From positions 1-14,487 of the forward strand of contig CAUGKA010000036.1 in the NCBI GenBank assembly GCA_959599615.1: a stretch of 14,487 bases of DNA. Reading direction: 5' to 3'. Of this stretch, positions 1 to 5,971 are shown in pieces. Position numbers and translations under genes: made by a program. Origin of the DNA: an uncultured Collinsella sp. Lineage in GTDB: Bacteria > Actinomycetota > Coriobacteriia > Coriobacteriales > Coriobacteriaceae. Each line of letters starts with the position of its first letter. Position 1 is the stretch's first letter. The notes under the pieces are model-generated. The model searched no databases. It was given only the letters and a program-made list of their open reading frames with translations, and was not told where the DNA came from.

Positions 1-2
1 CC

Positions 3-644
3 GAGCCCGAGCTCGACGAATACGGCATCGCCAGCGAGGGTGCCGACCAGGAGACGGCTTCAGCTCAGGATGCCGCCGCGCCCGCTCCGGTCGAGCCCCG
101 CACTGCCCGCGTTCTCGAGGTCGGCTGCGGCACGGGCTGCATTTCGCTCTCCCTTGCCTGGGAGCGCCGCGGCCATGTCACCTGCACCGCAACCGATATC
201 GAGCCGCGCGCTATCGATCTGGCCACCAAAAACCGCGACGCGCTCGGCCTCACGGCAGATGAGGTTGCCTTCAGCCTCACCAACCTGGTGAGCTCCATTC
301 CCCACGACGAGTGGGGCACCTTCGACGTGCTCGTCTCCAACCCACCCTACATCCCGACCGACGTCATGCGCTCGCTGCCGCACGAGGTCAAGGACTTTGA
401 GCCCGATTTGGCTCTCGAGGGCGGTGCCGACGGTCTCGATATCTTCCGCCGTCTGCTCAACGCGGCACCCTATATGCTGCGCGCCGGCGGCCTGTTTGCT
501 TGCGAGCTCTACGAGGGCGCCCTCGACGCCGCGGCCGAGCTCTGTCGCCAAGCGGGCCTTTCGGACGTGCGCATCGTCCGCGACCTCACCGATCGCCCCC
601 GCATCGTCCGAGCCATCGTAACCGAGCCCAAGCAGCGCCAGTAA
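3..644 (+). CDS. prmC: Release factor glutamine methyltransferase PrmC (HemK), 5'-truncated by the window edge
   Basis: PrmC N5-methylates the glutamine of the GGQ motif in peptide release factors RF1/RF2, using S-adenosylmethionine in the cytoplasm. The reading frame is open from base 3 and ends at TAA 642-644, so only the catalytic C-terminal domain is present; the N-terminal helical domain lies outside. Visible motifs are the SAM-binding loop VLEVGCGTGCIS (codons from 111), the acidic ribose-binding position in TATDIEP, and the family signature SNPPYIP (about 337-357) that holds the substrate glutamine. DFEPDLALEGGADGLDIFR matches the usual post-NPPY region. The stretch 27-107 before the SAM loop is an Ala/Pro/Glu-rich linker longer than usual. 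prmC commonly sits next to prfA and tsaC/sua5, which fits the tsaC-type gene downstream, here separated by hicAB. Identity is secure; only the start is unknown. Confidence 0.93.
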   Translation, partial: EPELDEYGIASEGADQETASAQDAAAPAPVEPRTARVLEVGCGTGCISLSLAWERRGHVTCTATDIEPRAIDLATKNRDALGLTADEVAFSLTNLVSSIPHDEWGTFDVLVSNPPYIPTDVMRSLPHEVKDFEPDLALEGGADGLDIFRRLLNAAPYMLRAGGLFACELYEGALDAAAELCRQAGLSDVRIVRDLTDRPRIVRAIVTEPKQRQ

Positions 645-658
645 TATTTATTAACTGG

Positions 659-687
659 TTAGCAAAAATTATAAAGTAGTTTATAAT
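659..687 (+). promoter_or_regulatory. Predicted sigma-70-type promoter of hicAB
   Basis: A consensus -10 box TATAAT lies at 682-687, with a -35-like TTAGCA at 659-664 (4 of 6 consensus bases) and a 17-base spacer. It sits in an AT-rich patch between the prmC stop and the hicA start, while the surrounding DNA is GC-rich. Transcription would start about base 694-695, leaving a leader of roughly 18 bases with AGAGG at 701-705 as ribosome binding site. A small imperfect inverted repeat, CCAGT 638-642 with ACTGG 654-658, spans the prmC stop just upstream. This is inferred from sequence pattern only. Confidence 0.7.
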
Positions 688-688
688 T
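667..688. promoter_or_regulatory. Candidate HicB operator: perfect inverted repeat over the -10 box
   Basis: AATTATAAA at 667-675 and TTTATAATT at 680-688 are exact reverse complements separated by GTAG. The right arm contains the whole TATAAT -10 box, so a protein bound here would block RNA polymerase. Toxin-antitoxin operons of the HicAB type are commonly repressed by the antitoxin binding a palindrome at the promoter, and the downstream HicB carries a helix-turn-helix-like C-terminus. The symmetry is seen directly; the binding role is inference. Confidence 0.6.
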
Positions 689-712
689 AGGACGGCTGAA
701 AGAGGTCGGCCC

Positions 713-898
713 ATGCAACTTCCTACCTTTCGGGAAATCATTGCCCTACTCAAGCACGATGGATTCGCGAAGGTCGCGCAGGTCGGTAGTCATGCTAAGT
801 ATGTTTCTGGTGACCGCGTTGTCACCGTGAACGGCTCTGGTGGTGATCGACCAAAGAAGGGCGCGTGGGCAAGTATTCGTCGCCAAGCTGGATGGTAG
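713..898 (+). CDS. hicA: HicA-family mRNA interferase toxin
   Basis: This 61-residue protein has the compact size and pattern of HicA toxins, which adopt a double-stranded-RNA-binding-like fold and cleave mRNA until neutralised by HicB. The N-terminal helix carries FREIIALLKHDGF, followed by VGSHAKY with the conserved Gly-Ser-His; His27 is the expected catalytic residue. The VTV strand and the C-terminal PKKGAWASIRRQAGW match the usual KGTLRSILKQAG ending. AGAGG at 701-705 precedes the ATG by seven bases. The gene lies 11 bases before hicB in the canonical toxin-first order and has its own promoter. Its base composition is visibly less GC-rich than prmC or glpK, consistent with separate acquisition. 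Family assignment is confident; activity of this copy is not shown. Confidence 0.9.
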   Translation: MQLPTFREIIALLKHDGFAKVAQVGSHAKYVSGDRVVTVNGSGGDRPKKGAWASIRRQAGW

Positions 899-909
899 TT
901 GGAGGCAAA

Positions 910-1356
910 ATGAGGCAGCGATTTACCTATGACTGCGTTCTCATAAAAGAAGACGATGGTTACTGCGCTAGCTTCCCGCAGATTCCCGGAGCCTTTGCCG
1001 ATGGCGATACGCGCGAAGAAGCGATTGCCCATGCCACCGAGGCGCTGATGGCGTTTTTGGCCGATGACCTCAACAACGGTTTGACTCCGGCGGGGTACGA
1101 ACGCTCGGCCGAGGTCGTGGCCCTTTCGGTCGAAATCGACCACGAGGACGCTCGGGAAGCGGCGTGCCGAACATTTAAAGACGCAGCGCTGGACCTCAAA
1201 GTCTCCGCTCCGCGGATTACCGCGCTGGTCAAAGCCGGAAAGCTCGATATTGAACTCGTCGACGGCCGTCGGATGATAACGATAGACAGCATCGAGCGCT
1301 ACGCCGCCCAAGAACGCCACGCCGGCAGGCCAAAGAAGTTCGTCGCAGTCCAATAA
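910..1356 (+). CDS. hicB: HicB-family antitoxin with C-terminal helix-turn-helix-like domain
   Basis: HicB binds and inactivates HicA and normally represses the operon. The 148-residue protein starts with the HicB partial-RNase-H-like domain: FTYDCVLIKEDDGYCASFPQ, then IPGAFADGDTREEAIAHATEAL (residues 5-48), the usual strand-strand-helix signature of HicB antitoxins. The C-terminal part (about 92-135) resembles an excisionase/HTH_17-type DNA-binding segment, VSAPRITALVKAGKLD followed by a GRRMITIDSIERY wing and helix, rather than a ribbon-helix-helix. It ends in a basic GRPKK tail. An upstream in-frame ATG at 865 overlaps hicA, so I chose the ATG at 910, preceded by GGAGG at 901-905. The N-terminal family call is strong; the type of DNA-binding domain is my reading of the pattern. 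Confidence 0.87.
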   Translation: MRQRFTYDCVLIKEDDGYCASFPQIPGAFADGDTREEAIAHATEALMAFLADDLNNGLTPAGYERSAEVVALSVEIDHEDAREAACRTFKDAALDLKVSAPRITALVKAGKLDIELVDGRRMITIDSIERYAAQERHAGRPKKFVAVQ

Positions 1357-1490
1357 CCCCCTCACTTTCACCGACTACTAGAGCCGCTCACCAAACCAAC
1401 ATGCGCTCTGGGCAAATAGATTGAACGTTTCGTGCGAGAATGCCCCACAGTAAACAAACTTGCACCAGAGCGTAAGGGGCTGGCATACAC

Positions 1491-2234
1491 ATGCAGACGG
1501 TCTATCGGGTATACGAGGGAGCGCGGGAGCCGCATCGGCTTGCCGTCGAGCGTACGGCCGAGGTGCTCGGCTGTGGCGGTCTGGCCCTGATCCCGACCGA
1601 GACCGTCTATGGTGTCGCTGTGGCAGTTAACGCCTTTTCGGACGCCGTGCCTCAAGATACAAGCGAATTCCCATCGTGGCCGCGCGATCCGCAGGCCACC
1701 GTCAACGGTGCCGCGGTCCCCGCGCTCGGTACCGGCTATCGTCGTATCTTTACCCTCAAGCAGCGCGAGCTCACCCAAACGGTTGCCTGGCTGGTCGATG
1801 ATGCCGAGGCGCTCGATCGCTATGGCGTGGATATTCCTAACGAGGCCCGCGTGCTCGCCCGACGATGCTGGCCGGGCGCCCTGACTATCGTGGTCAAGGC
1901 GGCCCCCTGCGTGCCGACCTTTATGCGCGCCGCCGACGACACGGTGGCGCTTCGCGCTTCGGCCTCGCCCGTGGTGCAAGCGCTCATCCGCGCCTGCGGC
2001 AGCCCTCTTGCCTGCACCAGCGCCAATACGCATGGCGCGCCCGCGCCGGCAAGTTTTGCCACGGTGGAGGAGCGCATCCTGGAGGGGGTCGATGTTGCCG
2101 TCGACGCCGGTGAGACCCCGTGTCGCGACGCCTCGACCATCGTGTCGTTCCAGCACGGCGGGCTCCAGATCCTGCGCCAAGGCGCACTTCCCGCATCAGA
2201 GATCGAACGGGTCCTGTCCGACCCGATGCAATAG
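1491..2234 (+). CDS. tsaC: Threonylcarbamoyl-AMP synthase, YrdC/TsaC/YwlC family
   Basis: The enzyme makes L-threonylcarbamoyl-AMP from threonine, bicarbonate and ATP, the first step of t6A37 modification of ANN-decoding tRNAs. In the 247 residues are the family motifs PTETVYG (35-41), LKQRE with the conserved Lys90 and Arg92, RCWPGALTIV (125-134), LACTSANTHGAP (173-184) and DASTIV (213-218). It has only the YrdC domain, without the C-terminal Sua5 extension. Between PTETVYG and the Lys/Arg motif there is an unusual Pro/Ala-rich insertion (about residues 48-86), where the family normally has a short loop. The ATG is preceded by AAGGGG at 1474-1479, 11 bases away. glpK follows after 13 bases, suggesting co-transcription. 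I saw no convincing promoter in 1357-1490. The symbol could equally be ywlC or sua5. Confidence 0.88.
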   Translation: MQTVYRVYEGAREPHRLAVERTAEVLGCGGLALIPTETVYGVAVAVNAFSDAVPQDTSEFPSWPRDPQATVNGAAVPALGTGYRRIFTLKQRELTQTVAWLVDDAEALDRYGVDIPNEARVLARRCWPGALTIVVKAAPCVPTFMRAADDTVALRASASPVVQALIRACGSPLACTSANTHGAPAPASFATVEERILEGVDVAVDAGETPCRDASTIVSFQHGGLQILRQGALPASEIERVLSDPMQ

Positions 2235-2247
2235 AAAGGTGTAAGCG

Positions 2248-3789
2248 ATGTCGTTGAATCTGGGCAGCCTGGGCATGGAAGATGCCTCGTTTAACTTTGG
2301 CGGTTCCTACATCATGGCGCTCGACTGCGGCACCACCTCGGTACTTGCGACCATCGTCGACGAGTACGGATGCATCGTCGCGCAGGCACGTCGCAGCGTC
2401 AAAACCAGCTTCCCACGTCCCGGTTGGGTAGAGCAAGACCCCATGGCGGTCCTTGCCAGCCAGATCGCCGTCATGATGGAAGTCCAGTTTAAGAGCGGTA
2501 TCCACTCCGACCGCATTGCCGCCATCGGCATCTCCAACCAGCGCGAGACCACGGTGGTCTGGGACCGCGTGAGCGGTCAGCCGATCTATAACGCCATCGT
2601 ATGGCAGTGCCGCCGTACCGCGCCGGCAATCGACGCGTTGGTTGAACAGGGTTGCGAGGAGCTGGTGCGCTCCCGCACGGGACTCACGCTCGACCCGTAT
2701 TTCTCGGCCTCCAAGGTACAGTGGATTCTCGACAACGTCGACGGCGCACGCGAGAGCGCGGCGGCGGGCGACCTCATGTTTGGCACCATCGACACCTGGC
2801 TCATCTACAACCTCACCGGCGGCCAGGTCTTTGCCACCGACTACACCAATGCCAGCCGCACGGCACTCTTTAATATCCATACGCTCGATTGGGACGACGA
2901 CCTGCTGGCGCTCTTTGACGTTCCACGTTCCATGATGCCCGAGGTTCGCTGGAGCTCGGGTGACTACGGCCGCGTCGCGAGCGACATCATGACCAACATG
3001 CCGCCCATCATGGGTGTGGCGGGCGACCAGCAGGCGTCGCTGTTCGGTCACTGCTGCTTCCATCCCGGCCAGACCAAAAACACCTATGGCACGGGCTGCT
3101 TTATGCTCATGAACACCGGCGACGAGATCGTCGAATCCAAGAACGGTCTGGTCTCCACCATCGGTATCGCTGCGAACGGGAAGATCAGCTATGCGCTCGA
3201 GGGCTCCATCTTTGCTGCCGGTTCCACCATGAACTGGCTTCGCAACAACATGGGCATCATCTCGAGCGTGAGCGAGTCGGCACAACTCGCCGCTTCGATT
3301 AGCGACAACGAGGGCTGCTACTTCGTTCCCGCCTTTGCGGGTCTGGGCGCTCCCTGGTGGGACCCGCATGCCCGCGGTATCGTGTGCGGTCTGACCGGCG
3401 CCTCGAGCCGTGCGACCATCGTACGTGCCGCCTGCGAATCCATGGCATATCAGAGCTACGACGTGCTGCGCGCCATGGAGCAGGACGTGGGGCTTTCGAT
3501 CGAGCGCCTGTCTGTCGATGGCGGTGCCTCGCGCAACGAGTTCATCATGCAATTCCAGGCCGACCTGCTGGATATTCCCGTGCTGCAATGCGAGACGGTG
3601 GAGACCACGGCAATCGGTGCCGCGTACTTGGCGGGTCTTGCCGTCGGCTATTGGGAAGACCTGGAAGAGCTGGAGCAAAATGCCCAGATCGTTAGGACCT
3701 TCCTTCCCCACATGTCCGCCGAGCGCCGCGAACAAAACCTTGCGGGCTGGTGTGATGCAGTCAGGCGCTCGCTCAGTACCGCACAGTAG
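2248..3789 (+). CDS. glpK: Glycerol kinase
   Basis: GlpK phosphorylates glycerol to sn-glycerol 3-phosphate with ATP, feeding glycolysis and phospholipid synthesis. The 513-residue FGGY-family protein aligns by eye along its whole length with known glycerol kinases: phosphate-binding ALDCGTTS (24-31), PRPGWVEQDPM, SNQRETTVVW with Arg99-Glu100, NAIVWQCRRT, DYTNASRT (198-205), MGVAGDQQASLFG with the catalytic-base Asp260, KNTYGTGCFM, and GLGAPWWDPHARG. Most family members have Gln where this one has Cys27. The GGKGG loop used for fructose-1,6-bisphosphate inhibition in E. coli GlpK is absent. The N-terminus is about 15 residues longer than in E. coli; I kept the ATG at 2248 because AAAGGTG (2235-2241) precedes it, while later ATGs at 2275 and 2314 lack a binding site or cut into strand 1. 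No glycerol facilitator gene is adjacent. Confidence 0.96.
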   Translation: MSLNLGSLGMEDASFNFGGSYIMALDCGTTSVLATIVDEYGCIVAQARRSVKTSFPRPGWVEQDPMAVLASQIAVMMEVQFKSGIHSDRIAAIGISNQRETTVVWDRVSGQPIYNAIVWQCRRTAPAIDALVEQGCEELVRSRTGLTLDPYFSASKVQWILDNVDGARESAAAGDLMFGTIDTWLIYNLTGGQVFATDYTNASRTALFNIHTLDWDDDLLALFDVPRSMMPEVRWSSGDYGRVASDIMTNMPPIMGVAGDQQASLFGHCCFHPGQTKNTYGTGCFMLMNTGDEIVESKNGLVSTIGIAANGKISYALEGSIFAAGSTMNWLRNNMGIISSVSESAQLAASISDNEGCYFVPAFAGLGAPWWDPHARGIVCGLTGASSRATIVRAACESMAYQSYDVLRAMEQDVGLSIERLSVDGGASRNEFIMQFQADLLDIPVLQCETVETTAIGAAYLAGLAVGYWEDLEELEQNAQIVRTFLPHMSAERREQNLAGWCDAVRRSLSTAQ

Positions 3790-3835
3790 GGCTGCGATGG
3801 GCTGCTCGATACAACAAACCGCTAAACTAATGCAT

Positions 3836-3889
3836 GGCGTGCGGCGGCAACATTGCTGCGCGCCTTGTCAGCAAGGCCGTTTTGCGGCC
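3836..3889 (+). promoter_or_regulatory. Two stem-loops in the glpK-upp intergenic region (upp leader or weak terminator)
   Basis: The first hairpin pairs GGCGTGCGGC (3836-3845) with GCTGCGCGCC (3855-3864) through ten pairs, two of them G-U, around a nine-base loop. The second pairs GGCCG (3875-3879) with CGGCC (3885-3889) around TTTTG. Neither is followed by a T-run, so an ordinary rho-independent terminator is unlikely. They lie 23-77 bases before the upp ATG, where they could shape a 5' leader. A -10-like TAAACT at 3823-3828 lacks a recognisable -35 box. Confidence 0.4.
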
Positions 3890-3912
3890 GCAACGAAAGG
3901 GGCAATCAACCC

Positions 3913-4560
3913 ATGACCGTCACCTACGATGCGTCCCGTGTGACGCTTGTCGATCACCCGCTCGTCCAGCACAAGCTGTCGATCCTGCGCGACAAAAACA
4001 CCGGCACCAACCAGTTCCGTCAGCTCGTGCGCGAACTCGCGCTTTTTGACGGCTACGAGGCCATGCGCGACCTGCCTATGGAAGACGTCGAGGTCGAGAC
4101 CCCTATCACCACCGCAACGTTTAAGCAGCTCGCCGGCAAGAAACTCGCCATCGTGCCCATCCTGCGTGCGGGCCTTGGCATGGTCGACGGCATCCTCGAC
4201 CTGGTGCCCTCCGCTCGCGTGGGCCACATCGGCATGGAGCGCGACGAGGTCACCCACGAGCCGCACGAGTATTACTGCAAGATGCCCAAGGATATCGACC
4301 AGCGCATCTGCCTGGTCGTCGACCCCATGCTCGCCACGGGCGGTTCGGCCGAGATGGCCATCAGCTACCTGCGCGGGCGCGGTGTCAAGGACATCCGCAT
4401 GCTGTGCATCGTCGCGGCCCCCGAGGGCCTCAAGTCGCTGACCGAGAAGGATCCCGATGTACATATCTATACCTGCGCCATCGACGACCATCTCAACGAG
4501 GCTGCCTACATCGTTCCCGGCCTCGGCGACGCCGGCGACCGCATCTACGGCACGCTCTAG
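3913..4560 (+). CDS. upp: Uracil phosphoribosyltransferase
   Basis: UPRT salvages uracil by joining it to PRPP to give UMP and pyrophosphate in the cytoplasm. The 215-residue protein has the full family layout: DHPLVQHKLSILRDKNTGT near the N-terminus, FRQLVREL, EVETPI, ILRAGLGMVDGIL (83-95), the PRPP-binding loop VVDPMLATGGSA (135-146) and the C-terminal uracil-binding YIVPGLGDAGDRIYGTL (199-215). Length is close to the usual 208-215. An in-frame upstream ATG at 3853 would add 20 unrelated residues within the leader hairpins; the ATG at 3913 has AAAGGGG at 3896-3902, ten bases upstream, and gives the standard N-terminus. It is flanked by non-coding gaps on both sides and may be a single-gene transcript. 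No pyrimidine-responsive element was recognised. Confidence 0.96.
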   Translation: MTVTYDASRVTLVDHPLVQHKLSILRDKNTGTNQFRQLVRELALFDGYEAMRDLPMEDVEVETPITTATFKQLAGKKLAIVPILRAGLGMVDGILDLVPSARVGHIGMERDEVTHEPHEYYCKMPKDIDQRICLVVDPMLATGGSAEMAISYLRGRGVKDIRMLCIVAAPEGLKSLTEKDPDVHIYTCAIDDHLNEAAYIVPGLGDAGDRIYGTL

Positions 4561-4601
4561 TCGCTGGGCTAAACGGCCGCGGCTGCAAATACGAAGAAAC
4601 G

Positions 4602-4636
4602 GTGCGCGCGGACGAACAAAAGGCGACCGCGCGCAC
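4602..4636 (+). terminator. Perfect 10-bp stem-loop downstream of upp, possible U-less terminator
   Basis: GTGCGCGCGG (4602-4611) and CCGCGCGCAC (4627-4636) are exact reverse complements around a 15-base A-rich loop. It lies 41 bases after the upp stop, where a transcript end is expected. The following bases (TCCTGTTAACGG) are not a T-run, so it is not a classic rho-independent terminator; it could protect an RNA 3' end, pause polymerase or act with Rho. Confidence 0.5.
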
Positions 4637-4648
4637 TCCTGTTAACGG

Positions 4649-4680
4649 ACGTTTTGCCCTGCAGGGTTCGAGAAAAACGT
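4649..4680 (+). other. Second stem-loop in the upp-atp intergenic region
   Basis: ACGTTTT (4649-4655) pairs exactly with AAAACGT (4674-4680). The loop contains the self-complementary CCCTGCAGGG (4657-4666). A third small stem, AACCGA 4735-4740 with TCGGTT 4748-4753, follows closer to the promoter. Apart from these stems and the promoter, 4561-4840 shows no coding potential that I can support. The function of the stems is unknown. Confidence 0.35.
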
Positions 4681-4751
4681 ATTACCGTACCTGCGGCATA
4701 AAGAAGGTCTTAAGAAAACGAACAGGTGCGTATTAACCGATGCTTTTTCGG

Positions 4752-4779
4752 TTGTACTTTAGCGATTGGCTCGTACAAT
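4752..4779 (+). promoter_or_regulatory. Predicted promoter of the ATP synthase operon
   Basis: A good -10 box TACAAT lies at 4774-4779 (5 of 6 consensus), with a weak -35-like TTGTAC at 4752-4757 and a 16-base spacer. It is about 60 bases before the first gene of the operon and is the best candidate in this gap. The right arm of the small AACCGA/TCGGTT stem (4748-4753) runs into the -35 position. Prediction by eye only. Confidence 0.5.
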
Positions 4780-4840
4780 AGTCACCAATGTTTGGCGGGA
4801 ACTGTTCTGTGAAGCGTTAAAAAGGAAAGTGAGGACGCCA

Positions 4841-5152
4841 GTGTTTCAGATAGCCGATCTGCTCGCTATCGTTGCAGGCGCCATCGCGGGCGCAATTGCC
4901 TTCCTTCCCTTTGTCTTTACGCTCAAGCCGGTTCTTGACGATAAACAGAATGCGGACATGCTCAAGGGTATGGTGAGTCTGGCGGTCTCGGCAATCGCCC
5001 TGCTCGTCTTTACCTTGGTTGTGTTTGTGTTGTTCGGAGAGGCATTTCGCATGTTCCTCCTGGGCGAGGCGATCGGCTTCGTGGCCTTTATGGCTGCCTG
5101 CACGGTTCGTGTCGTCAAGGCGCTGCGAGATCCTCATGAGGTCGAAAGGTAA
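4841..5152 (+). CDS. Small membrane protein in the atpI position of the ATP synthase operon
   Basis: This 103-residue protein has three hydrophobic segments (about residues 8-28, 42-66 and 72-93), a charged loop LKPVLDDKQNADM between the first two, and a basic-acidic C-terminus, KALRDPHEVER. It lies three bases before atpB, where many bacteria encode AtpI/UncI, a small membrane protein that helps assemble the c-ring. I do not see a distinctive AtpI signature, so the assignment rests on position, size and topology. The start is uncertain: the GTG at 4841 has GAGGA at 4831-4835, while another in-frame GTG at 4829 has poor spacing and a TTG at 4766 lies inside the predicted promoter. It could be a lineage-specific protein unrelated to AtpI. 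Confidence 0.72.
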   Translation: MFQIADLLAIVAGAIAGAIAFLPFVFTLKPVLDDKQNADMLKGMVSLAVSAIALLVFTLVVFVLFGEAFRMFLLGEAIGFVAFMAACTVRVVKALRDPHEVER

Positions 5153-5155
5153 GTC

Positions 5156-5959
5156 GTGGAAATTTTTGAAAAGCTGCCTGATGAGATTAATCATCTGGTC
5201 AGCGAGTTCAGCTCCACCCCTGTCGTGGGCGATCTGAGCTGCGGCATCACGCAGTACTCGTTTTGGCTGATCGTCTCCACGATCGTGCTCCTGATCGTCC
5301 TGGCCGTGTTCAAGAAGAAGCAGACCCTGGTTCCCAAGGGCTTCTTCGTCAACGGTTTCGAGTACATCATCGAGTACGTCGAGAACGATATCGGCAAGGG
5401 CGTCGTGGGTGAGAACTGGAAGAAGCACTTCCCGTTCCTGTGCTCGCTTTTCCTGTTCATCCTGATCAATAACATGATCGGCCTGATCCCGGGAATGAAG
5501 CCCGGCACCGGCGCAATCGGCTCCACCGCCGCACTCGCCATTTTCGCCTTCGTGTACTTCATCTACTACGGATGCAAGGCTCACGGCGTGATCGGCTACA
5601 TCAAGAGCCTCGCCCCGCAGGGCGTGAGCTTCCCGATGAACGTGCTCGTGTGGGTCGTCGAGCTTTTCTCGACCTTCCTGCGCCTCATCACGCTCGCCGT
5701 CCGTCTGTTCTGCAACATGTTCGCAGGACACGTGGTCATGGGCTCGTTCGCCATCATGGCGAGCATGTTCATGCAGCCGCTGCTTCAGCAGGTTTCCGCG
5801 GCGCACGCCGTCGGCGCCCTGCCTTCGCTGGCCTGGCTTGCCATCCTCATCCTGATCTATGCGATCGAGCTTGTGGTCGGCGCTATCCAGGCTTACGTCT
5901 TCACGGTCCTTACCGCCGTGTATGTCTCCGAGGCGGAGGAGGTCGCAGAGGAGGAGTAG
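5156..5959 (+). CDS. atpB: F1Fo ATP synthase subunit a
   Basis: Subunit a is the membrane stator that, with the c-ring, forms the two ion half-channels. The 267-residue protein is highly hydrophobic, with about five to six membrane segments. It contains the key helix STFLRLITLAVRLFCNMFAGH, in which Arg183 matches the essential E. coli aArg210, and the last-helix motif ELVVGAIQAYVF with Gln245 matching aGln252. NNMIGLIPGM is the usual earlier-helix motif. His192 and Glu238 occupy the positions of E. coli Glu219 and His245, that is, in swapped order, as in some other bacteria and mitochondria. The C-terminus is acidic. The gene starts with GTG at 5156, three bases after the previous stop, with AAAGG at 5145-5149. 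Confidence 0.96.
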   Translation: MEIFEKLPDEINHLVSEFSSTPVVGDLSCGITQYSFWLIVSTIVLLIVLAVFKKKQTLVPKGFFVNGFEYIIEYVENDIGKGVVGENWKKHFPFLCSLFLFILINNMIGLIPGMKPGTGAIGSTAALAIFAFVYFIYYGCKAHGVIGYIKSLAPQGVSFPMNVLVWVVELFSTFLRLITLAVRLFCNMFAGHVVMGSFAIMASMFMQPLLQQVSAAHAVGALPSLAWLAILILIYAIELVVGAIQAYVFTVLTAVYVSEAEEVAEEE

Positions 5960-5971
5960 TCTTCCGTTCGC

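Noticed and set aside
570..610. Direct repeat CGCATCGTCCG at 570-580 and 600-610
   Set aside because: In-frame coding repetition of Arg-Ile-Val-Arg in prmC; 11 bases in GC-rich coding DNA is not strong evidence of a repeat element.
790..1371. Minus-strand frame opposite hicA-hicB
   Set aside because: Both HicA and HicB have clear family motifs on the + strand; the antisense product resembles nothing I know.
1440..1486. Possible SD-sequestering stem before tsaC (GCCCC 1442-1446 with GGGGC 1476-1480)
   Set aside because: Only five pairs with a long loop; chance pairing is likely in this composition.
1984..3735. Very long open frame on the minus strand opposite tsaC-glpK
   Set aside because: It is antisense to a clear glpK, has no recognisable domains and an atypical Gly/Arg/His-rich composition. 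It is a GC-rich codon shadow.
3853..3912. Upstream ATG for upp
   Set aside because: It lies within the leader hairpin and adds residues not found in the family, while ATG 3913 has a good binding site.
4766..4840. TTG at 4766 as start of the atpI-position gene
   Set aside because: The predicted -10 box (4774-4779) lies inside it and the added 25 residues look non-coding. A later GTG has a ribosome binding site.
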